Below are positions 1 to 5,753 of a stretch of 5,782 bases of DNA, piece after piece (the first letter of the stretch is position 1; every line of letters begins with the position of its first letter). The position numbers and the translations under genes are program-made. The notes below the pieces were generated by a model. The model ran no database searches, was not told the origin of the DNA, and saw nothing but the letters and a program-made list of their open reading frames with translations. The stretch covers positions 25,519-31,300 of the forward strand of contig DGYV01000004.1 of assembly GCA_002398485.1 (NCBI GenBank), given 5' to 3'. The DNA comes from Peptococcaceae bacterium UBA4997 (GTDB taxonomy: Bacteria; Bacillota; Dehalobacteriia; UBA4068; UBA4997).

Positions 1-2
1 CC

Positions 3-689
3 GTTAAAGTGCTTGAGCCCGAAACAAATATGGATAGTCTGCCCGAAGGTAAGGTGATCTTGGAGCCTTTAGGTATGAAAATATTGCAGAAAAATGCTAT
101 CCCCACCCCCGAATTTAGGTTCATTCAGGATATTGCAGATGTAGGCGAGGCCTGCCAGCAAATTGGCTATCCTGTGGTGATGAAGGTAGTTTCGCCAGAT
201 ATCATTCATAAATCGGATGTGGGCGGTGTAAAGATAGATATTTATGACGAGGAAGCCGCCAATGCCGCTTATTTGCATTTGGAGCAAATAGCCACGGGCA
301 AGGATTTCCGCGGTGTTATCATTTACCCCATGCTACCCAAGGCTACGGAGGTTATCTTCGGCATCAACCGCGATCCGCAGTTTGGCCCTTTGGTATTGTT
401 CGGTTTGGGCGGTATTTACAGCGAGGTTTTGAAGGATATTGCCTTGCGCATAGCTCCTGTGGATGAAAAGGGCGCCTTAGAGATGATAAAATCTATAAAA
501 TCTTACCCAATTTTAGCAGGGGGAAGAGGGCAAAAACCTTTGGATGTGGCGGGGCTTGCCAAGGCGTTAGCCAATTTTTCCCGCTTGCCTTTTATTTATC
601 CCGATTTGCAGGAGGCAGACTTAAACCCTGTTTTTGTATATGAGGATAAAGTGATGGCGGCTGATGTAAGGCTGATAAGTAAAAAATAG
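3..689 (+). CDS. Acyl-CoA/acetate-CoA ligase (ADP-forming), ATP-grasp subunit or domain, probably 5'-partial
   Basis: This is an ATP-grasp_5 type domain of the NDP-forming acyl-CoA synthetase family, which interconverts acyl-CoA + ADP + Pi with acid + ATP + CoA in the cytoplasm. Numbering from the GTG at position 9, the family hallmark GYPVVMKVVSPDIIHKSDVGG spans residues 53-73. A GINRDPQFGPLVLFGLGG segment spans about 118-135 and the metal/nucleotide-site-like DLNPV is at 204-208. The reading frame is open to the left edge. GTG at 9 and ATG at 30 are both possible starts, but neither has a convincing ribosome binding site. The 220-odd residues match either a complete stand-alone beta subunit or the C-terminal part of a fused alpha-beta ligase of about 700 residues. 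I favour the partial reading. Acyl substrate cannot be told from sequence. The stop TAG lies 30 nt before the next gene. Confidence 0.8.
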   Translation, partial: VKVLEPETNMDSLPEGKVILEPLGMKILQKNAIPTPEFRFIQDIADVGEACQQIGYPVVMKVVSPDIIHKSDVGGVKIDIYDEEAANAAYLHLEQIATGKDFRGVIIYPMLPKATEVIFGINRDPQFGPLVLFGLGGIYSEVLKDIALRIAPVDEKGALEMIKSIKSYPILAGGRGQKPLDVAGLAKALANFSRLPFIYPDLQEADLNPVFVYEDKVMAADVRLISKK

Positions 690-719
690 CCAAAAAAATA
701 AAAGGGCAGAAGGTAAAAA

Positions 720-1169
720 ATGAGGATACTTATAGATGCCGATGCCTGCCCCGTAGTAAGGCAGGCATTGGCTATAGCTAAAAAATATGTGGTAGAAGCA
801 ATATTGTTTTGCGATACCTCTCATGTTATGGAATATGAGCGAGCGGTTACCGTAACGGTAGGGCAAGGCGGTGATGCTGCCGATTTTGCCTTGGTGAACC
901 GTACGGAAGCAGGCGATTTGGTAGTTACACAGGATTATGGGGTAGCGGCTATGGCACTTGCCAAAGGGGCTTATTGCTTGAACCAAAACGGCATGGTTTA
1001 TGATAACAATAATATAGATACCCTGCTTTTAGACCGTTATGTAGCCAAAAAAGTACGCATGGCAGGTGGCAGGACCACCAATGCTAAAAAACGTAAAAAA
1101 GAGGCAGATGAAGCCTTCAGCAAAGCCCTGGACACATTATGCCAAAAAATCATAAATTCTGAAAAATAA
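720..1169 (+). CDS. YaiI/YqxD family protein (DUF188, UPF0178), PIN-like
   Basis: This 149-residue protein has the usual length and layout of the DUF188/UPF0178 family, which is related to PIN-like nucleases but has no settled biochemical role. The N-terminal signature ILIDADACPV (residues 3-12) supplies the acidic pair D6 and D8. Further conserved blocks are GDAADFALV (51-59), VVTQDYGVAA (68-77, with D72) and a basic C-terminal GGRTTNAKKRKK stretch at 116-127. These acidic residues are where a PIN-like metal site would sit, so nuclease activity is a family-level inference only. The ATG start is supported by an AGAAGGT ribosome binding site at 708-714. No promoter or terminator is visible in the 30-nt gap upstream, so it is probably co-transcribed with the ligase gene. 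The family assignment is firm; the function is unknown. Confidence 0.9.
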   Translation: MRILIDADACPVVRQALAIAKKYVVEAILFCDTSHVMEYERAVTVTVGQGGDAADFALVNRTEAGDLVVTQDYGVAAMALAKGAYCLNQNGMVYDNNNIDTLLLDRYVAKKVRMAGGRTTNAKKRKKEADEAFSKALDTLCQKIINSEK

Positions 1170-1177
1170 CAGATGTC

Positions 1178-1206
1178 TTGACAATTAACTGTTTTGAGGT
1201 TACACT
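1178..1206 (+). promoter_or_regulatory. Sigma-70-type promoter for the cbiM leader
   Basis: A perfect -35 box TTGACA (1178-1183) is followed by a 17-nt spacer and a -10 box TACACT (1201-1206, 4 of 6 consensus bases). Transcription should begin near 1213, giving a leader of about 150 nt before cbiM. The promoter starts only 9 nt after the DUF188 stop codon. Assignment is by consensus matching alone. Confidence 0.7.
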
Positions 1207-1212
1207 ATATAA

Positions 1213-1363
1213 ATAATTGTACTATGAAGGTACGGGTTCATCTTTTTAGCGATTAGATACCACGAAGGTATTAAGTATTGCTGTAGCAATATTTATGCTT
1301 TCGTGTTTTTTATTTTAAAACATATGAAAGATATACTTAAACATATTGTAGGAGGGGATTTTT
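1213..1363 (+). promoter_or_regulatory. cbiM 5' leader, candidate transcription attenuator of unknown class
   Basis: The stretch from the predicted transcription start to the cbiM ATG contains three pairing elements. A small hairpin ATGAA/TTCAT (1224-1228 with 1237-1241) has the loop GGTACGGG. A second hairpin GATACC/GGTATT (1256-1261 with 1267-1272) has the loop ACGAA. The third is the long terminator at 1261-1305. The second hairpin and the terminator share bases 1261 and 1267-1272, so they cannot form together. TACC (1258-1261) could also pair with GGTA in the first hairpin's loop (1229-1232). This arrangement is what an attenuator or small riboswitch would look like. I do not see the conserved core of a cobalamin riboswitch or of the NiCo (czcD) riboswitch. 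Ligand, if any, is unknown. Confidence 0.4.
1261..1315 (+). terminator. Rho-independent terminator upstream of cbiM
   Basis: Bases 1261-1281 pair with 1286-1305 around a TGTA loop. There are 20 base pairs including three G-T wobbles, with one bulged T at 1272. The 3' arm runs straight into TTTTTT (1306-1311), then A and TTTT. This is a strong intrinsic terminator. It lies downstream of the predicted cbiM promoter and 49 nt before the cbiM start codon. It therefore either attenuates cbiM or ends the upstream ligase-DUF188 transcript. Confidence 0.85.
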
Positions 1364-2389
1364 ATGCATATGGCAGATGCCTTGGTATCGCCTGCTGTAG
1401 GCGGTGCAATGCTTGCAGTAAGCGCAGGTGCTATAGCTTATTCCGTTATTAAAACCAAAGAGGATCTTGATGATAAAAAGGTTCCCGTGATGGGGGTTAT
1501 GGGTGCTTTTGTATTTGCGGCACAAATGATCAACTTTACTATTCCCGTAACGGGTTCCAGCGGCCACATCGGAGGCGGTATTTTGCTTGCCGCTTTACTG
1601 GGACCATACCCTGCATTTTTGACGATTACCGCAGTGCTTTTGATCCAGGCTTTGTTCTTTGCGGACGGTGGGCTTTTAGCCTTGGGTTGTAACATCTTCA
1701 ACATGGGTTTTTATGCCTGCTTTATAGCTTACCCGCTTATTTATAAGCAAATAATAAAAAAAGGCTTGAACCCGAAAACCATAACCATAGCTTCTATTAT
1801 TTCTGTTATTATAGGTTTGCAGTTGGGTGCTTTCAGCGTGGTTTTGGAAACATTGGCTTCAGGCATTACGGAGCTGCCGTTTAGTGCTTTTGTTGCCCTT
1901 ATGCAGCCCATTCATTTGGCTATAGGCTTGGTAGAAGGTATTATAACCGCGGCAGTGCTTACTTTTGTTTACCAAATGCGCCCCGAAATTTTGGATAGTG
2001 CTGTAACAGGTAAAAAAATAGGCGCAGTTTCAGTAAAAAAAGTAGTAACGGTGTTGATAGTTCTTACCCTTATAGTGGGCGGTGGGTTATCCTTATTTGC
2101 TTCCTCTTACCCCGACGGTTTGGAATGGTCCATGCAGGGGGTAACGGGCTCAACCGAATTGGAAACCGATGCTAAAGCGGCAGAGGCCGCGGCGGCTTTA
2201 CAGGAAAAAACAGCCTTTATGCCCGATTACGGTTTCAAATCTGCGGGTGAGGAAGGTTCGGCTGCAGGCACAAGTACGGCAGGAATAGTGGGCGGCACTT
2301 TAACCTTATTGTTGGCAGGGCTTTCAGGGCTTGCTGTGGCAACTGTTAAGAAAAATAAAAAATCCAAAGCGGTAAAATCGGCCGCTTAA
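1364..2389 (+). CDS. cbiM: CbiM-type energy-coupling-factor metal permease fused to a CbiN-like PDGLE module
   Basis: This is the substrate-binding membrane subunit of an ECF transporter for Co2+ (or Ni2+). The N terminus MHMADALVSPAVGG is typical of CbiM. In the family the Met1-His2 amino end and a later His ligate the metal; here that would be H2 and H68 in GSSGHIGGG. The N-terminal domain (about 1-210) contains several hydrophobic segments and the GCNIFNMG block at 108-115. The C-terminal part (about 222-330) has a membrane helix at about 226-247, the PDGLE motif at 250-254, an Ala/Glu-rich external stretch and a second helix at about 304-327. That copies the two-helix layout of CbiN, so no separate cbiN is needed, and none is present. 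A strong AGGAGGGG (1350-1357) sits 6 nt before the ATG. Cobalt versus nickel cannot be decided here; cobalt is favoured by similarity to CbiM. Confidence 0.92.
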   Translation: MHMADALVSPAVGGAMLAVSAGAIAYSVIKTKEDLDDKKVPVMGVMGAFVFAAQMINFTIPVTGSSGHIGGGILLAALLGPYPAFLTITAVLLIQALFFADGGLLALGCNIFNMGFYACFIAYPLIYKQIIKKGLNPKTITIASIISVIIGLQLGAFSVVLETLASGITELPFSAFVALMQPIHLAIGLVEGIITAAVLTFVYQMRPEILDSAVTGKKIGAVSVKKVVTVLIVLTLIVGGGLSLFASSYPDGLEWSMQGVTGSTELETDAKAAEAAAALQEKTAFMPDYGFKSAGEEGSAAGTSTAGIVGGTLTLLLAGLSGLAVATVKKNKKSKAVKSAA

Positions 2390-2411
2390 AAACTATAAAA
2401 TAAAAGTACTT

Positions 2412-2439
2412 ATAACCCCCATCATAGCATGGGGGTTAT
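2412..2439 (+). other. Intercistronic hairpin between cbiM and cbiQ
   Basis: ATAACCCCCAT (2412-2422) and ATGGGGGTTAT (2429-2439) form a perfect 11-bp stem with the loop CATAGC. It begins 22 nt after the cbiM stop. The bases that follow (TGATGTTAAGAGGG) are not a U tract, so this is not a classical terminator. It could protect the cbiM transcript from 3' exonucleases, cause partial termination, or both. Confidence 0.65.
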
Positions 2440-2467
2440 TGATGTTAAGAGGGTTTTTGGATATAAT
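2439..2467 (+). promoter_or_regulatory. Promoter for cbiQ
   Basis: A -35 box TTGATG (2439-2444) lies 17 nt from a perfect -10 box TATAAT (2462-2467). The predicted start near 2474 leaves a leader of about 26 nt before the cbiQ ribosome binding site and TTG codon. The -35 box begins on the last base of the preceding hairpin. This would allow cbiQ, cbiO and the genes downstream to be transcribed independently of cbiM. Confidence 0.6.
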
Positions 2468-2499
2468 ATAAAGATAGCTTAAAAACAGGAGGTGGCCTT

Positions 2500-3303
2500 T
2501 TGGCGCATATAAAAAACGCTGTGCGGGACTTACACACGCTGGAAGATCTGGCGGCTGGCACTACCGTTATCCATAGGCTGCACCCTTTGGTAAAGATAAT
2601 CACCACGCTTTTGTATATAGTTTTGGTTATTTCCTTTAACCGTTATAATTTAAGCGGGCTTATCCCTTTTGTTTTTTACCCGGTTATTTTGATGGCACTT
2701 GCAGAAATACCTTATAGACCATTGTTTTACAGGCTTTTGGTAGCTTTGCCCTTTGCTTTTTTTGCAGGTATCTCCAATGTTTTTTTTGATAGAGAGGTAG
2801 CTTTATATTTGGGTGGCATGGCCTTTTCCTATGGTTTTATAGCTTTTGTTTCCTTGCTTTTAAAAACGTTTTTAACGGTGATGGCAGTATTAATACTGGC
2901 GGCAACTACTTCACTTAGCCAAATATCCTGCCAGCTTGCCCGCTTGAAAGTACCGAACATACTGGTGATGCAAATAATTATGACTTACCGTTATTTGGGG
3001 GTGCTTATCCATGAGGCCTATACCATGTTCACTGCCTATATTTTAAGGTCGCCCCAGCATAAGGTCATAAAAATGAAGGATATGGGCTCCTTTTTGGGCG
3101 GTCTCTTGCTGCGCAGCTTCGATAGGGCGGATAGGCTTTATGCCGCCATGAAGTGTAGGGGCTTTGGCGGTTCCTTCACTATAAGTGATGATGCTGTGGT
3201 AAAAAGAGCGGATTGGTTTTATTTGCTGGGGTTGACAGCAATTTTACTGGTGTTGAGATATGTGAATTTTAGTGTTTGGCTGGGGAATTCGTTGAATATA
3301 TAA
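2500..3303 (+). CDS. cbiQ: ECF transporter transmembrane coupling protein CbiQ (EcfT family)
   Basis: This 267-residue membrane protein links the CbiM permease to the CbiO ATPase in the cytoplasmic membrane. The N-terminal RLHPLVKI block (26-33) is typical of the EcfT/CbiQ family. Hydrophobic segments lie at about 34-46, 53-70, 80-96, 104-137 and 240-254. The two cytoplasmic coupling-helix signatures are recognisable as CQLARLKVP (144-152) and AAMKCRGFGG (215-224, the usual Arg-Gly-Phe core). The start is a TTG codon, chosen because AGGAGGTG (2487-2494) lies 5 nt upstream and the next in-frame ATG codons fall inside conserved sequence. The gene sits between cbiM and cbiO, with 110 nt to the former holding a hairpin and promoter and 22 nt to the latter. 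Length and motifs indicate an intact gene. Confidence 0.92.
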   Translation: MAHIKNAVRDLHTLEDLAAGTTVIHRLHPLVKIITTLLYIVLVISFNRYNLSGLIPFVFYPVILMALAEIPYRPLFYRLLVALPFAFFAGISNVFFDREVALYLGGMAFSYGFIAFVSLLLKTFLTVMAVLILAATTSLSQISCQLARLKVPNILVMQIIMTYRYLGVLIHEAYTMFTAYILRSPQHKVIKMKDMGSFLGGLLLRSFDRADRLYAAMKCRGFGGSFTISDDAVVKRADWFYLLGLTAILLVLRYVNFSVWLGNSLNI

Positions 3304-3325
3304 AAAGTTTGGGCGGAGGCAAGAA

Positions 3326-4045
3326 GTGTTAAATATAGAAAATATCCAAGTTGAATATCCTGATGGCTTAAAGGCTCTCACCAAGGTAAGTTTGAATGTG
3401 GAAAAAGGCCAAAATGTAGCTGTGGTAGGAGCTAATGGGGCAGGTAAATCCACCCTGATTTTAAGCATAGTGGGCATAATGCTGCCGCAGATGGGCAGTA
3501 TCAGCATTGACGGTATGCGTGTAAATAAGCAGAACTTAAGGGAAATAAGAAAAAAAGCCGGTGTGGTTTTTCAAAACCCCGATGATCAGCTTTTCATGTG
3601 TAATGTTTATGATGATATAGCCTTTGGCCCGCGTAACTATAAATTTACTGAAGCACAAACGGATGAACGGGTTTGGGCATCCCTAGCCGCTTTGGGGGTG
3701 GAACATTTGGCGGAGCGTTCCTCACATAAGCTTTCGGGCGGAGAAAAAAGGCGTATAGCCATAGCTGCCGTATTAGCTTTACAGCCCGAACTTTTGCTTT
3801 TAGATGAGCCTACTTCCTTTTTAGACCCTAAGGCTAGGCGTAAGCTGATAGAAACATTTACTGAACTGCCCTTGACAAAGCTTATAGCTACCCATGATTT
3901 GGACATGGCTTTGGATTTGTGTGAAAAGGTTATAGTGCTGAAGGAAGGCAAGGTATTTGCCGAGGGTGTGCCCAAGGAAATACTTTTGAATGAGGAACTT
4001 ATGCAGGAAAGCGGGCTGGAATTACCTTTGAGCTGTAAAAGATAA
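3326..4045 (+). CDS. cbiO: ECF transporter ATP-binding protein CbiO
   Basis: This 239-residue ABC ATPase would power the CbiMQO metal importer from the cytoplasmic face. All nucleotide-binding motifs are present: Walker A GANGAGKST (35-43), Q-loop Q83 in VVFQNPDDQLF (which also carries the NPDDQ typical of ECF ATPases), signature LSGGE (136-140), Walker B LLLLD with E161 (156-161), D-loop around SFLD (164-167) and switch H190. It starts at GTG with GGAGG (3315-3319) 6 nt upstream; the second codon onward, LNIENIQVEYPDG, matches the family N terminus. It lies 22 nt after cbiQ and is surely in the same transcript. A single ATPase gene implies a CbiO homodimer. ATPases of this group serve different ECF systems, so cobalt or nickel specificity comes from the neighbouring cbiM. 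Confidence 0.93.
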   Translation: MLNIENIQVEYPDGLKALTKVSLNVEKGQNVAVVGANGAGKSTLILSIVGIMLPQMGSISIDGMRVNKQNLREIRKKAGVVFQNPDDQLFMCNVYDDIAFGPRNYKFTEAQTDERVWASLAALGVEHLAERSSHKLSGGEKRRIAIAAVLALQPELLLLDEPTSFLDPKARRKLIETFTELPLTKLIATHDLDMALDLCEKVIVLKEGKVFAEGVPKEILLNEELMQESGLELPLSCKR

Positions 4046-4080
4046 AGTAAGCATATAATAATCAAAACAGGAGGGTTTTT

Positions 4081-4797
4081 ATGCGCAAGAATAATAGAGG
4101 TTTGGCCGAATTAAGGCCGCTTAAAATAACACGGGGCTTTATGCCTTATGCGGAAGGTTCCTGCCTTATGGAAATGGGTAATACGAAAGTTATTTGCACG
4201 GCTACGGTGGAAGCAGGTGTACCTCCCTTTCTTATTGGTATGGGCAAGGGCTGGCTCACTGCCGAATATGCCATGCTGCCTAGGGCCACGCATACCAGGA
4301 ACAAACGCTCTGCTGCGGGCAAGGTGGATGGCAGGAGCCAGGAGATCCAGCGTTTAGTGGGAAGAAGCTTGCGTGCGGCGGTGGATTTGACTAAGCTTGG
4401 TGAATATACAATCCTTTTGGATTGTGATGTTTTGCAGGCGGATGGCGGTACCCGTACGGCTTCCATTACAGGTGCTTTTGTGGCGGTAGCCGATGCCCTT
4501 AGCTATATGAAGGAAAACGGACTTATCGAAGGTGAATTGCCTTTATTGGGGCAGGTTGCGGCTGTAAGTGTTGGCATAGTAGGAAGCGAGCTTTGTTTGG
4601 ACTTATGTTACGAGGAGGATAGCCAGGCCGAGGTGGATATGAACGTAGTAATGCTGGGCGAAGATAGGCTCATCGAGGTTCAAGGTACTGCGGAACATGG
4701 CAGCTACAGTAAGCAGGAAATGAACAAGCTTTTGGATTTAGCGCAGTTAGGAATATTGGAATTGCAAAAACAGCAAAAAGCTGTGTTGGGCTGGTAA
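4081..4797 (+). CDS. rph: Ribonuclease PH
   Basis: This phosphorolytic 3'-to-5' exoribonuclease trims tRNA precursor 3' ends, releasing nucleoside diphosphates, and works as a hexameric ring in the cytoplasm. The 238 residues match the bacterial family closely in length and sequence. Visible landmarks are [16 protein letters not shown] (35-50), [18 protein letters not shown] (57-74), R85 in the GRSQEIQRL block and the phosphate-binding GGTRT (122-126). [11 protein letters not shown] (113-123), acidic residues D180 and D186, and MNVVM...IEVQGTAE (187-205) complete the active-site region. AGGAGGG (4069-4075) is 5 nt before the ATG. The 35-nt gap after cbiO contains a lone TATAAT but no well-spaced -35 box, so read-through from the transporter genes is likely. 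No key residue is missing. A tRNA cluster lies less than 1 kb downstream, although that proximity may be fortuitous. Confidence 0.97.
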   Translation: MRKNNRGLAELRPLKITRGFMPYAEGSCLMEMGNTKVICTATVEAGVPPFLIGMGKGWLTAEYAMLPRATHTRNKRSAAGKVDGRSQEIQRLVGRSLRAAVDLTKLGEYTILLDCDVLQADGGTRTASITGAFVAVADALSYMKENGLIEGELPLLGQVAAVSVGIVGSELCLDLCYEEDSQAEVDMNVVMLGEDRLIEVQGTAEHGSYSKQEMNKLLDLAQLGILELQKQQKAVLGW

Positions 4798-4807
4798 AGG
4801 TGAAAAG

Positions 4808-5404
4808 ATGAAAAATATCTTAATGGCAAGTAATAATCAGAACAAAGTAAAAGAAATAGAAAAGTTACTGGCGGGCCTGAACTGCAAGGTTGTGAATTTG
4901 AAGGCTTTTCCTACTTTGGAATTGCCGCCTGAAGATGGGGTTACTTTTACGGAAAATGCCAAAATAAAAGCTGTGGCAGGTGCCAAAGCCACAGGATTAA
5001 TAACTATAGCAGATGATTCGGGTTTGGAAGTAGATTTTTTAGACGGTGAACCGGGGGTTTATTCGGCCCGTTTTGCTGGGCCGCAGCATAATGATGCCGA
5101 TAATAACGCCAAGCTGGTTAGGCTTATGCAAAAAAGTCCTGCCGACAAAAGGCAGGCCCGCTTTGTGGCCGCCATGGTAATAGCTGCCCCTGCGGGCGAA
5201 ACCTATGAAAGCCCGGGTACTTGTGAGGGCGAAATCATTTTAGAGCCTCGCGGCAATGCGGGCTTTGGTTATGACCCCTATTTTTATATACCGCAATTAG
5301 GAAAAACCATGGCAGAGCTTACTATGGAAGAAAAAAACCGAATCAGCCACCGTGCTAAGGCCTTGCAGGGCATATTGCCCGTCTTGAAAAAATTATTAGA
5401 GTAA
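4808..5404 (+). CDS. rdgB: XTP/dITP diphosphatase (RdgB/HAM1 family)
   Basis: This 198-residue nucleoside-triphosphate pyrophosphatase hydrolyses non-canonical purine nucleotides (dITP, XTP, ITP) to monophosphates, keeping them out of DNA and RNA. The family layout is complete. SNNQNKVKEI (8-17) begins the nucleotide site, and GVTFTENAKIKA (44-55) supplies the conserved Glu/Asn/Lys. ADDSGLEVD (68-76) carries the metal-binding acidic pair, followed by GEPGVYSARFAG (80-91). GFGYDPYF (152-159) and KNRISHRAKA (176-185) form the base-recognition and C-terminal signatures. The start ATG follows AAGGTGA (4797-4803), which overlaps the rph stop codon region; the genes are only 10 nt apart, indicating translational proximity and one transcript. 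The rph-rdgB pairing is common in Firmicutes and other bacteria. The gene looks intact. Confidence 0.97.
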   Translation: MKNILMASNNQNKVKEIEKLLAGLNCKVVNLKAFPTLELPPEDGVTFTENAKIKAVAGAKATGLITIADDSGLEVDFLDGEPGVYSARFAGPQHNDADNNAKLVRLMQKSPADKRQARFVAAMVIAAPAGETYESPGTCEGEIILEPRGNAGFGYDPYFYIPQLGKTMAELTMEEKNRISHRAKALQGILPVLKKLLE

Positions 5405-5610
5405 TTTTTTATAATAGTAGTGCTTATTATATATAATATTGAAATATAGATTATCTATTTGGGCTTTGCTTGATATACAATAAATTAAAATACAATATAC
5501 CAAAAATTTTATATTATTCATTATTATGGTATAATTATGAAAACATATAAAAATGCTTTATTATGCCTTGTTTTGTGGTTTTGGTTAGGCCAGAGCTTTG
5601 TAACAAACTT
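5405..5610 (+). other. AT-rich spacer after rdgB, no gene identified
   Basis: This non-coding stretch is strikingly A+T rich compared with the flanking genes. It contains a weak ATAATA/TATTAT hairpin (5411-5416 with 5425-5430), a small dyad ATAGAT-T-ATCTAT (5446-5458) and several TATA-like elements. There is no strong GC-rich terminator directly after the rdgB stop. Bases from about 5550 to 5610 are less AT-biased and could belong to a short untranslated RNA. No open reading frame here has a ribosome binding site. Confidence 0.5.
5527..5535 (+). promoter_or_regulatory. Candidate extended -10 promoter
   Basis: TGGTATAAT is a perfect extended -10 element (TGnTATAAT). The -35 position 17 nt upstream reads TTTTAT, a poor match, as is usual for extended -10 promoters. 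Transcription would start near 5542 on the + strand and run about 105 nt to the inverted repeat and T run at 5611-5648. In such an AT-rich region a chance match is quite possible. Confidence 0.35.
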
Positions 5611-5648
5611 ACTTAAATGCAAAAAAATATTGCACTTTAAGTGTTTTT
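5611..5648 (+). terminator. Terminator-like inverted repeat overlapping the tRNA promoter
   Basis: ACTTAAATGCAA (5611-5622) pairs with 5630-5642 around the loop AAAAATA, giving 12 base pairs with one bulged C at 5635. A G and then TTTTT (5644-5648) follow. In RNA this would be a moderately weak, AT-rich intrinsic terminator for anything transcribed from rdgB or the spacer. Its 3' arm includes most of the -35 box of the tRNA promoter. Confidence 0.45.
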
Positions 5649-5658
5649 GCGGTATACT
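5630..5658 (+). promoter_or_regulatory. Promoter of the tRNA operon
   Basis: A -35 box TTGCAC (5630-5635) is followed by a 17-nt spacer and a -10 box TATACT (5653-5658). The predicted start near 5664 leaves a 5' leader of about 11 nt for RNase P to remove from the tRNA-Gly precursor. AT-rich sequence upstream of the -35 box could act as an UP element. Position and spacing fit stable RNA promoters well. Confidence 0.75.
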
Positions 5659-5674
5659 AGTTTTTAGCGATTAT

Positions 5675-5748
5675 GCGGGTGTAACTCAATGGTAGAGTTC
5701 CAGCCTTCCAAGCTGGCTACGTGGGTTCGATTCCCATCACCCGCTCCA
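5675..5748 (+). tRNA. tRNA-Gly (anticodon TCC)
   Basis: The 74-nt gene folds into a full cloverleaf. The acceptor stem is GCGGGTG/CACCCGC (5675-5681 with 5738-5744), the D stem ACTC/GAGT (5684-5687 with 5695-5698) and the anticodon stem CCAGC/GCTGG. The anticodon loop CTTCCAA has TCC at 5707-5709, and the T arm has loop TTCGATT (5726-5732). The discriminator is T5745 and the CCA end is encoded (5746-5748). It reads GGA and, by wobble, other GGN glycine codons. It is the first gene of a tRNA operon. Confidence 0.97.
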
Positions 5749-5753
5749 CGCTT

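Noticed and set aside
621..986. 121-codon minus-strand reading frame
   Set aside because: It lies antisense to the clearly recognised DUF188 and ligase genes, and its translation shows no recognisable domain.
1170..1363. Cobalamin riboswitch upstream of cbiM
   Set aside because: The leader is short and AT-rich, and I find no B12-box-like core or the long multi-stem arrangement expected; the recognisable elements are the terminator and small hairpins only.
2412..2440. Classical Rho-independent terminator after cbiM
   Set aside because: The stem is perfect, but the bases after it are TGATGTTAAGAGG rather than a T run, so it is listed as an intercistronic hairpin instead.
4054..4059. TATAAT in the cbiO-rph gap as an rph promoter
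   Set aside because: The only -35-like box (TTGAGC, 4028-4033) would be 20 nt away, outside normal spacing, and the gap is short enough for simple co-transcription.
4148..4357. 69-codon + strand reading frame inside rph
   Set aside because: It is an out-of-frame shadow of the strongly conserved RNase PH gene and lacks a ribosome binding site.
5446..5458. ATAGAT-T-ATCTAT dyad as a regulator operator
   Set aside because: In such an AT-rich spacer short dyads arise readily by chance, and it does not overlap a convincing promoter.
5537..5695. 52-codon + strand reading frame beginning ATG at 5537, with a hydrophobic N-terminal segment resembling a signal peptide
   Set aside because: It has no ribosome binding site, begins on top of the extended -10 element, runs through the tRNA promoter and ends inside tRNA-Gly.
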